A program made the position numbers and the translations under genes. The notes under the pieces are model-generated. The model was given only the letters and a program-made list of their open reading frames with translations. It did not search any database and was not told the DNA's origin. Positions 36,126-47,824 of a DNA stretch of 64,000 bases are shown here, piece after piece. How positions within the stretch are numbered: position 1 is the first letter of the stretch; the number at the start of each line of letters is the position of its first letter. The DNA lies in assembly GCA_034231615.1 (NCBI GenBank), contig CM067317.1, forward strand, positions 51,356,282 through 51,420,281, written 5' to 3'. Source of the DNA: Meghimatium bilineatum. Lineage: Eukaryota; Mollusca; Gastropoda; Stylommatophora; Philomycidae.

Positions 36126-36971
36126 CGTGCGTTTTTAAATGACTAACAAGTCCAATGCGCGCACAAAATGTTCTTGTACAGAATTGACAACTGTCTATGG
36201 GACGTTGAGATGTATTTTTTTCTACGTGCCGCTTCTGTCTTGCATTATCTTGCCTGGTCACTTTCGCCGCTAGTGCTCACGTCCTAAGGCTGTATCGCCA
36301 TGCTGTTCTATCCTGAGCGAGACTCTCTCAAGCGCCTACGTCAATCTTAAGATGTTTTAAGATGAAGCAGAATAGAACGTGGGACTGAGGTTGAGGTGAC
36401 TTATGCACTTATACAAAGAGATTTGAGGGACCTTCCAAAATGTGTAAATGACTAAGAATGATATCGTCGTAGAAAAGGGTGTTTATTGATAGATGAGATA
36501 GGTGTGTCCACATGGCGCAAGTTTCAACGTTATTCACTCGGTTGTCACTTGAGGATTAATTAATATCGTATATTTTGTTTAAAAGTGAATGGCTAACAAC
36601 GTAAATATGCAGAAAATGCCTTGGGTATTCTCTGTTGTATAAATTTGAAAATTCCTGGAGGGTATTTGAAGTGTCGACGTCACCATTTCCGTCATGATTT
36701 TGGCTAGTCGCGAACAAGGGTTCGACCGATAGCCACCGAGTTAGGTGGTAGCTCAGCAACTTGGCAGGGCGGGACACCCATTTGTATTGTTAAAGGAATA
36801 CAAAACGTGTTGTTAAATAACGTATTGTTAAAGGTAGCGGTGTTGTTTAACATATTTGTTAAATGTAAATAATGCTACATAACGTATTTTTAAAGGTAGC
36901 GGATATAAATGGATAGCCCCCATAAGGAAAGCAACTGGAAATAACCACATTATTCTTCCAAGAAGAAAGTC
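36126..36971. other. Spacer without recognised features
   Basis: No convincing ORF. A short tandem pattern of AACGTATTTTTAAAGGTAGCGG-like units occurs at about 36,810-36,905. Confidence 0.5.
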
Positions 36972-37402
36972 ATGAGGACAGACAGAAGTAGGACTACAGT
37001 AGTTAGTGTTAATATTACAACGTGGAACTTCAGATCTTTAGCATAAAGTGGTAAATTGGACAAAATCAAACAAATGGAAAGAAGGAACGTAAATATCTTA
37101 GGAATGAGCGAAACGAGATGGACTGGGGCAGGAGAGATATAAAGAGAAAAATTTAAAAGCATGTGCTCATATGGGCAAAAGCACGAGAGTGGTGTAGTCT
37201 TAATATTAGACACAGAAGCCGGAAAAACGGTGAATGGCAACATCAGACCGGGTAATACTAGTGAAACTAACAGGACAACGGTTGGATATTAACATTGTAC
37301 TCGTTTATGTACCAACATTAAGCATTTCATAAGAGGATATCAACAATTTTTATGGAGAATTAGAAACTGCAATGAAACAGTGTAAAAGTCGAAGTAACTA
37401 TA
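36972..37402 (+). pseudogene. RTE-like LINE endonuclease, 5' part (split by an insertion)
   Basis: It begins at an ATG with a short leader and reads NITTWNFRSLA, KQMERRNVNILGMSETRWTG and KHESGVVLILD, the standard start of RTE apurinic-endonuclease domains. In-frame stops are present. It is cut at 37,402 by the LINE A insertion and resumes at 41,451 (VIMGDF region). The target sequence AGTAACTATA (37,393-37,402) is duplicated at 41,441-41,450. Confidence 0.8.
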
Positions 37403-40400
37403 CCCCATCAAGGCCAGCACCGTGCAGTGGTGATGGGGCTTAGTTCAGCCACCAGGGGCTGGAAACTAAGACTGGTCGGGCAGTCCCATTCGAGCAGGAC
37501 CATAGTCCTGCCCAAGTAAGCAGAGTGCTGACGAAGGAGGCATCCAGCCAAAAGGCGCACAGATAATCAGGATGCCACGCACAAAACACAATGGAAACAT
37601 GTCTGTATCTATAAAAAGTTATGGTGCCTGCCCTGTGGCGGACGTTCAGGCAGGGACAGTGCCGGGCCCTATACCTCGAAAGGGCCCAACCTCAGTTACT
37701 GAAAGTCCTTCTCAATTGCCTCGAGGAGCCAGGAGGCAAGGGAATAGAGCTACTGGCCAAACAAACAAACGACCAATAAAAATAATGCACTGGAATGCTG
37801 AGGGTGTCAACAGTAAAAGAGATGGATACAGCAAATAATTGGAACTTGAAAATGTCCTAAGTGAAGAACAAGTTAATATATGCTGTATCAAAGAAACACA
37901 CCTCAGCAGCGACATAGCCTTCAAAATCAGAAGCTACCAGTGCTACCGAAAGGACAAGCGAAAGGTTGGAATTTTGACACTTGTTAAAAACAATATCAGC
38001 GCATGTCAGCTGGAAGTATATATGGAAGGGTCAGAATACCAGATGCTCCACCTAAAAACAGACAGTGCAGAACTCCATCTTCTGAACTACTACTGCCCAA
38101 ATGATAAACTATTGGCACTAGACACAATTCCAGATAAAGAGAGACTTATGGTGTGTGGTGACTTCAACAGCCACTATCAGAGCTGGGGCTACGATCATAT
38201 CGACAAGAGAGGTGAGGAACTTGAGAGCTTGCAGGATGAAAATAATCTCATCCTTATTAACCAGCCAGCAGACTCACCAACCTTCTACTCGAGAGCATGG
38301 CACACCACCTCTACACCAGACCTGGCATTCCACTCAACAGGCTTGGAATGGAACATCACACGTGTTGTTGGAAAGCAGCTTGGAAGTAGTGACCACAGAC
38401 CAGTATATCTGGAAATCCACAATGAATTTACCAAGGACAGCAGCACGCTCACTAGGTGGAACTATAAAATGGCAGACTGGAAAATGTACCAGCATTTAAC
38501 CAGTGTTCTAGCTAAGGACATGAACTTGGACAAAGACATCAATAGAGTAGTGAGTGAATTTAATAGATGTATACTACGTGCTGCTAGTAAAACCATACCC
38601 AGGGGGCACGCAAGAACTACAAAATCTACTGGAATAATGAACTGGAAAAGCTGCAATATGAGATGAAAACATCTAAACAGCAGGCCGAGAACAGACCTAG
38701 CCAAGAACATCACAACAAATATCAGCAAACAAAGGCTAACTTTCAAAGAGCCAAGTTACAAGCCAGACGGAGCAGCTGGAAAGAAAAAACAGAGTCGCTG
38801 AACCTAGAAAGAGATACTAGGAAATTATGGAAACTTGTAAAACAACTAAATGATGAAGGTACAGGGAGAAATACCAGGATCACACTTTATAAAGATAGAG
38901 ACATTTTAACAGGTAAACATGCAGCTGATTACTTTGCAGATTCCTTTGCAGAAGACAATAACATCAAAGTCAGCCCAGACAAACAACAGGAGGTTCGAGA
39001 GAACCAGGAAAACATTGGACAAGGCGAACCTAAACCTGAAGTCATGGAGGCACCAATCACAATGAGAGAACTGGAGCATGCAATATCCAAATGGAAAATG
39101 AAAAAGTCCCCTGGAGCTGATGGAGTGTCCAATGAAATGATTAGAAACCTGGGAATTGCAGCAACAGCAAAGCTACTGCAGATCTTTAACACAAGCTGGT
39201 CCACAGGTAATGTACCACAGGCATGGAGAGAAGCAATAATGATACCACTCCTCAAATCAGGAAAAGAAGACAACAGTCTCCAACTACAGGCCCATCAGCC
39301 TCACAAGCTGTCTATGCAAAACAATGGAACGCATTATCAATCGTAAGATGCAGTGGTACCTTGAAAGTGAAAACCTTCTGGTATCACAGCAAGCAGGTTT
39401 CAGACAGTGCTACTCTACTGAAGATCAGGCAACTTACCTCTCCCAAGAGATTGAGGATACCTTCCAAGATAAGAAACTGGTACTAGCAGCATGGATAGAC
39501 CTCAGAAAAGCATTGGTCTGGAAAGAAGGGTTCCTAAAGAAATTGCGAAATTGCAGGGTTAGCTCAAGAATGTACAAATGGGTAAAAGCATACTTGCATA
39601 ATAGAAGAGCCAGGGTACAATTAGATGGTCGCAAGAGCAAGAAAGTTCTACTGCGTCATGGAGTCCCCCAGGGAGGAGTCCTGTCATCCACCCTTTTCTT
39701 GGTTTACATCAATGACCTGGTTTCTGAACTACCACATGGGATCAAAGTGGCAATGTATGCTGACAACCTGGTGATATGGTGCACGGAAGAACAAGCGACA
39801 GTGGCCACTAAACAAATACAAAGAGATATCCATGCTCTAAACTTATGGGCTAATAGATGGTGCGTCAGCATTAACACAGATAAGTGCAGCACTACACTCT
39901 TTACCCTCTCACCAAAACAAAAAGCCGGTTATATCAAAATAGATGGAGAACTCTAGAAAGAAGACAAACAACCCACATACCTCGGAGTTACTTTTGATGA
40001 TAAACTGATATGGAAGCAGTACATAAACAAAGCAACAACAAAAGCCAGGAGGAAGTTAGCTATCCTGAGAAAACTAAGTTGAACCACATGGGGAGCCAGT
40101 GGGAATATACTCAGTAAAGTGTACCAGCAAGGCATAAGACCACACCTGGAATATGGTTCAGCTGCATGGTGTTCTGCATCAAACACCACATTACAAGATC
40201 TAGATAAAGTGCAAAACCAGGCACTTAGAATAATGTTGGGAGCAATGATATCAACACCCATAGCAGAGATGCAGAAAATGGGAAGAATGCAAACACTTGG
40301 CGAACGCAGAGACACAAAAGTACTAATTCAGGCAGAAACGTTTAAGTGTATGCCAAGTCATCCAATGAAGGAAAGATTCCAAAATCTAGCAATGGGGCGA

Positions 40401-41440
40401 CTGAAAAGAAGCAGCTTTATCCATCAAGCTAAACGACTCCCCAGACAACTTACAGACCTACCTGAAGTTGACAGCCTCTTAAGGCATGTACCAGAACAAA
40501 TCCCGTGGTGTGAAAGGCATGGAATGTCAATATACATTCAGACCCATGTGAAAGGAATACTAAGCGAGGACGAACAGAACAGTGTGCAGCGAAGGACAGT
40601 CACCTTCAGTTTCCTGGATGAGGAATATCCACAAGATATATGGGTCAGAGTATACACAGATGGGTCAGCACAGAATGCCGTGAGGAATGGAGGTGCAGGT
40701 GTATATATAGAATATCCACACAAGCCTAGAGATACCATCAGAACACCAACAGGAAAATTCTGCAATAATTATGATGCTGAAATCCAGGTAATTAGTGTGG
40801 CAGCTAAAAAACTGCTGAATTCCAACTCTGACCTACAGCCTGTGGTATTCCTGACAGATGCAATGTCAGTGCTTTAAGCTCTCCAGTCTGGAAAACTAAC
40901 AGAATTGAAACAACTACTTAGCGAATTGTCTTACCAGTATAGGGTAACCATGCAGTGGATACCCTCTCACTGTGGAATACCAGGAAATGAAAAAGCAGAC
41001 CAACTGGCTAAGGAAGGTGCTGCCGAAGACCAACCAGATATACCAATCACCTACCATGAGAAAAAACAGATGATCAAGTCAATAAGAAAGCCACAAACAC
41101 CAACACAAGATGATTATCATATTATGAACAGACCAGAACAAGTTGTAATTCAATGAATCAGAACAGGACAGAACCGACTCCGCAGTCACATGTATACAAA
41201 GTTCAAGATTGGCAACACGGCCATGTGTACATGTGGACAGGCAGCACAGAGTGCCAAACATATACTTCAAGAGTGTTCTGAGCATGAAACGCTGAGGCAG
41301 ACATATTGGCCAGAGGAAACAACACTGGAATCAAAACTCTATGGGACACTGTATGAACTACAAAAGACAGTGAGTTTTATTAAGGAGACAGAATTACAGA
41401 TATAGACATGTTTCAAGTGAACGAAAGAAGAAGAAGAAGT
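37403..41440 (+). mobile_element. Near full-length LINE family A (4,038 bp), nested in an RTE remnant
   Basis: It is bordered by a perfect 10-bp TSD (AGTAACTATA, 37,393-37,402 and 41,441-41,450) and ends in (GAA)n. It has a 5' region of about 170 bp, then a single reading frame with endonuclease, RT, RNase H and a C-terminal Cys/His motif. The precise 5' end and TSD suggest full-length integration. The reference copy for the fragments at 1.1 kb and 32.4-35.1 kb. Confidence 0.9.
37572..41405 (+). pseudogene. LINE A polyprotein: APE endonuclease, reverse transcriptase, RNase H
   Basis: Endonuclease about 37,780-38,440: MHWNAEGVNSK, CCIKETHL, MVCGDFNSHYQSWG, SSDHRPVYLEI. Linker 38,640-39,080. 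RT 39,090-40,120: KKSPGADGVSNEMI, SQQAGFRQCYSTEDQ, HGVPQGGVLSSTLF, catalytic box MYADNLVIWC (YADD changed to YADN at 39,760). RNase H about 40,630-41,030: RVYTDGSAQN, GKFCNNYDAEIQ, PSHCGIPGNEKADQLA. The C-terminus has a C-x-C-x8-H-x4-C motif (CTCGQAAQSAKHILQEC, 41,230). Breaks seen: TAA at 37,836, frameshift near 38,612, frameshift near 39,275, TAG at 39,954, TGA at 40,080, TAA at 40,875, TGA at 41,154. The element encodes a target-primed reverse transcription machine, here dead. There is no separate ORF1 with a CCHC gag-like region. Confidence 0.9.
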
Positions 41441-41450
41441 AGTAACTATA

Positions 41451-41658
41451 GTGATGGGAGACTTTATTCGCAAATGTAGGTGATACAGAGGTAAAGGATG
41501 TATCTGGAAGATTTAGTGAATGGGTTAAGAACGAAAGAGGCGACTTACTGATAGCGTGGAAGCAAGCACACAATCTAATAATAGGGACTACATGATTGAA
41601 TCAACATCCAAGAGGGCTGTGTACATGGATTAGTCCAGGAGATAGTACAGGAAATCAA
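41451..41658 (+). pseudogene. RTE-like endonuclease, middle part
   Basis: It continues 36,972-37,402 after the LINE A insertion: MGDFIRKC (GDFN-type motif), NERGD-like text, then LNQHPRGLCTWISPGD and GNQIDY, which is diagnostic of RTE endonuclease. It is interrupted at 41,667 by a second insertion. Confidence 0.8.
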
Positions 41659-41667
41659 ATTGATTAC

Positions 41668-41831
41668 TCCGCCGAAGACGGATGTGTCGGGCCATTGGCG
41701 CAAATAAAACGGCGGCACAACGCATTTCCATTCTCTGGACTACATCCTGCTAGAAATCTAGTAGGACAATGTTCTTGCTACAAGGGAGATCCAGCAGGAG
41801 TTTGAGAATGAACGATGAAGAAGAAGAAGAA
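41668..41831 (+). mobile_element. 164-bp retroposon with (GAA)n tail and 9-bp TSD
   Basis: It is inserted inside the RTE codons for QIDY. ATTGATTAC is duplicated at 41,659-41,667 and 41,832-41,840. The insert ends GAATGAACGATGAAGAAGAAGAA, closely resembling the LINE A end (CAAGTGAACGAAAGAAGAAGAA). It begins TCCGCCGAAGACGGATGTGT. It is either an extremely 5'-truncated copy of a LINE A relative or a SINE that borrows its 3' end. Confidence 0.85.
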
Positions 41832-41840
41832 ATTGATTAC

Positions 41841-42035
41841 ATTTTAGTCTCTAAAAGACATAGAAACCGTATTATAACTATGGAATCAAGGGCAGGTGCC
41901 GTCTGCAACAGTAATCATATACTACAGTTGTGGTAAATTTTGTATAAGATTAAAGAAAATCAAAAGATCACAAAGAAATATGAAATTAGATTTAACATTA
42001 TATAAATCAGATGCTGAGATTAAAAAAACACAACA
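41841..42035 (+). pseudogene. RTE-like endonuclease, 3' part
   Basis: It resumes with ILVSKRHRNRIITMES, then RAGAVCNSNHILQLW, the end of the RTE endonuclease domain and start of the linker (KKIKK-like lysine-rich text). It is cut off near 42,035 by the Penelope-like element. The RT half is not found downstream. Confidence 0.75.
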
Positions 42036-42039
42036 TAAT

Positions 42040-44019
42040 TGTACGGTATAGATACAATGCTATTGCAAAGCACTTATACCAAAACACTTGATGCCTACAT
42101 TGACTTTACCCTTCATGCTATACAACAGTTACGTTTTCCTAAACTACGTCACTCTAATCTCACTAGATCAGAGTCACGGGCGCTCTCCAAACTTCGCTCA
42201 CGTGATGACATCGTGATTAAACCGGCTGATAAGGGTGGCACTGTAGTTGTGTGACATAAGGACCTATATATCAAAGAAGCCACGCGCCAGTTAGAGGACT
42301 TGGATTTCTATCGTCCCTGTGCCACGGATCCAATTTTAGCACATAATGATAAAGTGGACAAAAGTCTTAAACAACTTACCGGTATTAACAGCAATCAACT
42401 CCCCATTAGTGCCCTCAAACTTCGGATTATTAAAAGCATTCTGGGCTCTCCTGCTCTGTATTTACTACCTAAAATACATAACCCATCTAACCCAGGTAGA
42501 CCAATTGTTTCCGCCTGTTCTTGTTCAATTGAATTAATGTCTGATTTCTTAGACAGTGTCTTCCAACCTCTTGTCGCATCTCTTCCATCTTACCTAAAGG
42601 ACACTAACCATGCTCTATCCATCTTTTCTTCTATTGCTCTCTATCCTCTTCACACCTATCACATATTCCTTCTAGATATTGTTTCCCTCTATACATGTAT
42701 TCCTCATAATGATGGGCTTCTGGCGTTACAATTCTTTCTTAACATCAATCCGCATAAGTTTATTGCTACTGCCGCTATTCTTCGACTGGCAGAATTAGTT
42801 CTCACCTTGAATTCTTTTGAATTCAATGGGCACTTTTTTGATCAAATTAGCGGTGTAGCGATGGGTACTAAAAAGGGACCCACTTATGCCTGCCTATTTA
42901 TGGGTCACCTTGAACATCTTATCTTTACCACATTTCAGGGCCCTGTCCCTTCCATATTCCATCGCTACATAGACGATGTGTTTGGGGTTACTGATATTTC
43001 TCTTGATAACCTCAACCTTTTCATTGACTTTGTGAGTGGTTTCCATCCAGCTATTAAATTTACCTCTCTTATTTCCTCAACCTCTGTGAACTTCCTTGAC
43101 ATTTGTGTTTACATAGGATCCACATCCCTTACCACTTCTGTACATTATAAGCCTACAGCCTCTCATAGCTTTCTTCTTTATACATCATCTCACCCAAGGT
43201 CTTGTCGTCATGCCCTCCATTTCTCTCAGCTGCTTCGTCTTCGTCGTCTCTGCCAAGACGATGTAGATTATCAGGTTCAATCTCTTAAGATGCTGGATTT
43301 TTTTTGCCGTCGCTTATACCCTGAGGCTATCCTGTCATCAGCTTTACAACGTGTTCTTACTATTTCCCGCTCAGTGGCCCTCGTACCATCTATTAAACAT
43401 ACCACTGATCGCCCAATACTGGCTATCACTTTTCATCTTCATAATAGGATACTACGTATCCCTATTAGGACATTTCTCTATCCTTCAGTTAGATCCCATC
43501 TCCAGTCCTGCATTTCCCTCTCTTCCACTAGTCGCTTTTCGGAGGGACAGAAACTTTCCGGATCTCTTAGTTCATTCTCGTCTGCGCACTTCTGCAGGTC
43601 AACTAGGAACTGTCCCTTGTCATCGAAATTGTTTGACTTGCCCTTTTGTTATTCTCACTCCCATGTTACAGTTTCCTAAATCACACTTTGATATTCAGGA
43701 TTCTTTTTCATGTTTGTCCCGTAATTTAATATACTCTATCATATGTAAGCGTTGTGATATGAAGTATATTGGTGAGACTGGTAGACGTTTGGCAGATAGA
43801 TTCGCCGAACATTTGAGAGATATCACGAATCATCGTGACTCCCCAGTGGCTAATCATTTTAACAGTCCGTCACATAACGGTAGCTCTGATGTCTCTGTAA
43901 CCGGTTTGTTACGTTGTTATACCGGTGACCGGCAACGTCAGTCCTTGGAATATCGTCTCATTTGTCATATGGGAGTCTTGAAACCACACGGAATGAACAT
44001 TAATCACCATTTTGTTTGA
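42040..44019 (+). pseudogene. Penelope-like retroelement, plus-strand copy
   Basis: A long open frame (42,300-43,679) carries RT motifs YLLPKIHNPSNPGRPIVSAC, FLLDIVSLYTCIP, GVAMGTKKGPTYACLFMG and the catalytic box FHRYIDDVFGV (42,960). A 1-nt frameshift near 43,460-43,480 moves to the frame ending at 44,019, with the zinc-binding and GIY-YIG part (LTCPFVILTP, YSIICKRCDMKYIGETGRRL, ADRFAEHLRD). A TGA replaces a Trp codon at 42,252, next to IKPADKGGTVVV. It is otherwise well preserved and better than the mirror-oriented copy at 24-26 kb. The N-terminal part is truncated compared with that copy. Confidence 0.9.
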
Positions 44020-44523
44020 GTTACCCACCTTTTCCTTATACCCTTACTCCCGTATTGCACTGATTCTTGTAATTATTTGTCTTTGTACACTTTCGTGTGT
44101 AATTATTTTTGTGTTTGCCGTACTTCTATATAATTCCTTTATGTCTTCTTTCGTTTGTGTATGTCAATATGTGATTATTTTGTACTCTGCCATGTTGTTA
44201 TTGTTAAATTATTTACATATTTACATTTTGATTTCCTCGGTTTTATTGCAGTTGTCTCTTCCATGGGTGCCCTCACATGTATAGTTATTTGTATATGCAT
44301 TTTGTTTTACATGGTTCTATGTATCCACACAATTAATTTGGGCCACACATTTGTATGTATACATATGCAGTTGTTATAGCATTATCTTTCTGTGAATGAA
44401 CGTTTATATTTACATTAATATATGTATATGTTTCTATGTGTGCGAATGTTCATGCTATTGTTTTTATTTATGTGAGAAAGTGTTTATGTGGATGAATGTT
44501 CATATTTATATATATATATATAT
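44020..44523 (+). other. 3' region of the Penelope-like element with a TA tract
   Basis: It contains TTTACATGGTTCTATGTATCC and GGCCACACATTTGTATG, which also occur, reversed, downstream of the minus-strand copy (about 23,405-23,470). It ends in a short (TA)n at 44,507-44,523 against Element 2. Confidence 0.65.
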
Positions 44524-45249
44524 ATTCCCTTACAAGATTCCCCCGATAACGCCAACTAACAACCCAAGCTGATAAAACACGGTCACCGGATACTCACCCC
44601 AGGCTGTGTTAATTATCTCTCCCGTTTCGAGAACGCTCCAAACGAAAAGCAGCGGGCGTCCCAGTATGTATAATGAACAGGTAAAATCCAGGTTCCTAAA
44701 ATTATTTGGCGTCGTTTTTGTGAAAGGGGCATATGATATAACATACCGTGTGTGTCTTCTTTAATATCATTTACAACCATCCAAGTCTTATCAGAATCCG
44801 ATAATTAGTGTGGGAGATATGGTTTTGTAAAAATTAATTATTTTGTATTGTATTTGTATTTTTTTATATTTGTGTGTGTGTGTTTCCTTTTGTTTTGATT
44901 TTGTTTATTAATATTAATTATTAATATTATGCAATATACACACATGATGCCAGAATATACAATACATATAGTTGACAAACAGCTATTTATTTTAATAATT
45001 TTGAATATGTCTAAATAAATGTATACAAGAGTTCTAACCACACATAGAACGAACGCTGGTAACACTAGCGAACATCTGGCAACCGTTAACTGCCCCTGGT
45101 CACGGAGGGCGTGAGATCACAACGGGAGGCAATTAATCAACCCTTAAGTTAACACCAAGTGAAAACACGGCTCAGAAACATCTATCAGGGAAAATAGTCT
45201 CTAAAAGTAATTACAACCAACTTTAAGTCTGTCTCACTTTCTCTATCTC

Positions 45250-45252
<3 letters not shown>

Positions 45253-45323
<71 letters not shown>

Positions 45324-45362
45324 ACACACACACACGCACGAACACACACACACACACACACA
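45253..45362. repeat. (CA)n microsatellite, expanded in the left arm only
   Basis: About 110 bp of CA. The mirror position (about 59,040-59,060) has only a short GTGTGCGTGTGAGA stretch. Confidence 0.95.
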
Positions 45363-45970
45363 TACATTAGTTTAAAACTAATATTGAATGTTTATGTACT
45401 ATACATGCCGACTTCTACAATAAGTATAAAATTATATCAATGGCTTTTAATTATTTCGTTCAGAATACATTATATTCTATACGTTATGGTCGGTAAATTT
45501 TTTGTTTTTTTAAAATAAATTATTAATATTATGCGATATACACACATGCGGCCGGAATATACAATACATATAGTTGACAAACAGATATTTATTTTAATAA
45601 TTTTGACTGTCTATAATCTTTATAAAGTCCCACAAACGTTCTAACTACCAAATAGACCGAACGCAGGTAAACCAACATCTGGAAACTATTATATGCCCCT
45701 GAGGCTGTGTCAATGATCTCCCCCGTATCAAAATGCACACTAGGGTGTAACCGGCGATGGTCTCGGTATGTACGCTGTATGAAAAGATAATATCCCTGAA
45801 CCAAAAAATAAGTTGGGGATCGATATAAAAAACACCCGTATGATATAACTTAATGTATATTTCTTCTTTTATATCTTTTACAACCATCCTATTCCGATGA
45901 AAATCCGACTACGTGGTCGGGAATTATGGTTGTGTTTTGAAAATAAAAGGCTTAAAACCAATGTTAAGTT

Positions 45971-45994
<24 letters not shown>
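45971..45994. repeat. (TC)12 microsatellite (mirror (GA)n at 58,401-58,427)
   Basis: Pure TC run in the left arm. The mirror copy in the right arm is of similar length. Confidence 0.95.
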
Positions 45995-46001
<7 letters not shown>

Positions 46002-46518
46002 TTTGTTTAACTAATACTATATATAATAATCAATATGTGTTATATACAAAACACACAGACTTCTACAATAAGTATACAATTATTTTTTCCCTATATTACG
46101 TTGACATCGTTATATTTTTGGATTTTGTATTAAGTTATATAGAAACTACATTTCACGATCGTTCGTTGGACCCCACACACTCCTGTTTTATAAATAAACA
46201 CGTACAATGCGTGTTTATTGTGTGGCAGCGATGGTACAAAATCTCACGGTGCTCCAGATTTAACAGCGTCATCCTTTGACACGGCGAGCGAGATTTCACA
46301 TCACCATTTGACGCATTACACCAGATTTCACACCATCCTTCGGCTATTGGATCCAGATTTCATAGCATCCGCGGACACTTGACGCCAGATTTCACAACAT
46401 TATTCTTTGGTAATTTGATCAAGCGTTTAATCCTCGCCGCGTTTATAGACAACATCATTGACAACAGCAGACACATACACACACAACTTACATTCTGATT
46501 TCACCACCATTTTATCAG

Positions 46519-46842
46519 ATGAGTAGCAAGCATATTTGTATCCTAATAGTTTCTATAACAATTCTAGCATTACCAGATTGGACTTATCTTAATCGGCTTG
46601 GGGACAAAATACCATCTGTAGAGGCTTCAGGTGTCATATTTTGCATTTCTGTTATTAATCTTGAGGACAAAATATCATCTGTAGATTCTTCAGGTGTCAT
46701 ATTTTGCATTTCTGTAATTATTCGCTTGTTCGATTATTCCCTTCAATTCAGTTTGCTTTTCAGACCAATAGTATCAGCTAATGTACAGTTTTATTTTGTT
46801 GTTGTCAAGTATATGTTAACCGCATATATTCTTACATTCTGA
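46519..46842 (+). CDS. Small conserved ORF of Element 2, left copy (tentative)
   Basis: 107 codons, also open at 57,553-57,876 (minus) in the mirror arm with about ten substitutions. It starts MSSKHICILIVSIT with a hydrophobic N-terminus. It then has two copies of a motif of about 20 residues (GDKIPSVEASGVIFCISVI / EDKISSVDSSGVIFCISVI) and ends in a second hydrophobic stretch. It reads toward the palindrome centre. An open frame in both arms is suggestive, but the internal repeat and AT-rich composition could keep it open by chance. Confidence 0.3.
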   Translation: MSSKHICILIVSITILALPDWTYLNRLGDKIPSVEASGVIFCISVINLEDKISSVDSSGVIFCISVIIRLFDYSLQFSLLFRPIVSANVQFYFVVVKYMLTAYILTF

Positions 46843-47383
46843 CTGTAGTTACATGAGCATTAATAGTAGTGTCAGCTATTTATGTTGTTGACATTCATGA
46901 TTTCTATTAAATTGTGCATATGCTGTTATTCTATGCCACTTGAGCATTTTCAATTTTCTTTTTGACACCAACATTTTCAGCTAGCGGTACGTTACAGGAG
47001 TAAATACAGTTCCAACGCACAGTACCTTGTGGGCGTAACTGAAGTTTTAACTCACAGCACTTTACTGCATGTTTAACTCCCAGTGCATTACAGAATCAAC
47101 TGTTTTTATCTGAATTTTTTGGTGGTTTTGGAAGGTAATAATTGTAAAAGCGATATTATGCGTAGAGGGGTCAGTGGATTAGGACTTTGTTGTCACCTTT
47201 GTCTACCATTGTTGTAACTCCTTTTTACATTTTATATTTCAATATGTAGCAATTTGAGAGAATTTTTGTAGAGTAAATATTCATAGCATGACAGTTGTGT
47301 TCCGTGTGGGCTGATTGAAAATTGTTTGTGGGTGTTAACTTGTACAGCCTTTGTACTTGTAGCTTGGTGTTAACACATGTACG

Positions 47384-47566
47384 TCATATACATAGGTAGA
47401 AACATAGCCAGGTTGTGAGATACATCTCTAGGGTACCGAAATACCTCCAGGTGGTTGTATACATTTCATGGTTTGTATTAGCTTTTGGCTTATTAGTAAG
47501 GAAGGCCCGACCCGGTCTTCTTATTACTAACAACATAAAACATTCGGGTCTGTGAATAAGAGACAA
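47384..47566 (-). CDS. 60-codon ORF after an acceptor-like site, left copy (tentative)
   Basis: The minus strand has TTATTCACAG followed by a frame with PECFMLLVIRRPGRAFL and ending WLCFYLCI. The mirror (56,804-56,986, plus) is open with two substitutions and TTTTTCACAG. A possible alternative last exon of the neighbouring spliced gene. No homology is recognised. Confidence 0.3.
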   Translation of the reverse strand: MSLIHRPECFMLLVIRRPGRAFLTNKPKANTNHEMYTTTWRYFGTLEMYLTTWLCFYLCI

Positions 47567-47824
47567 AATATTACATACTACAAAGAAAACTCGGTTGGCT
47601 GTCGTGGTGTGACATCATCTGAATCGGGTAAGGAGCAACTGGTGAACATAAGGGAATATACTAATATTGTCATATTAATGCGTATCTTACATAATCAATA
47701 AGTTTTATGTAAACAAACCAAACTAACAAAAAAAAACTGACACATATGATTATACACATAACACAACATTTAGTACAACATAGAGACAAACTATAATTAC
47801 AGCGAAGATAATAAAAAAGCATAT

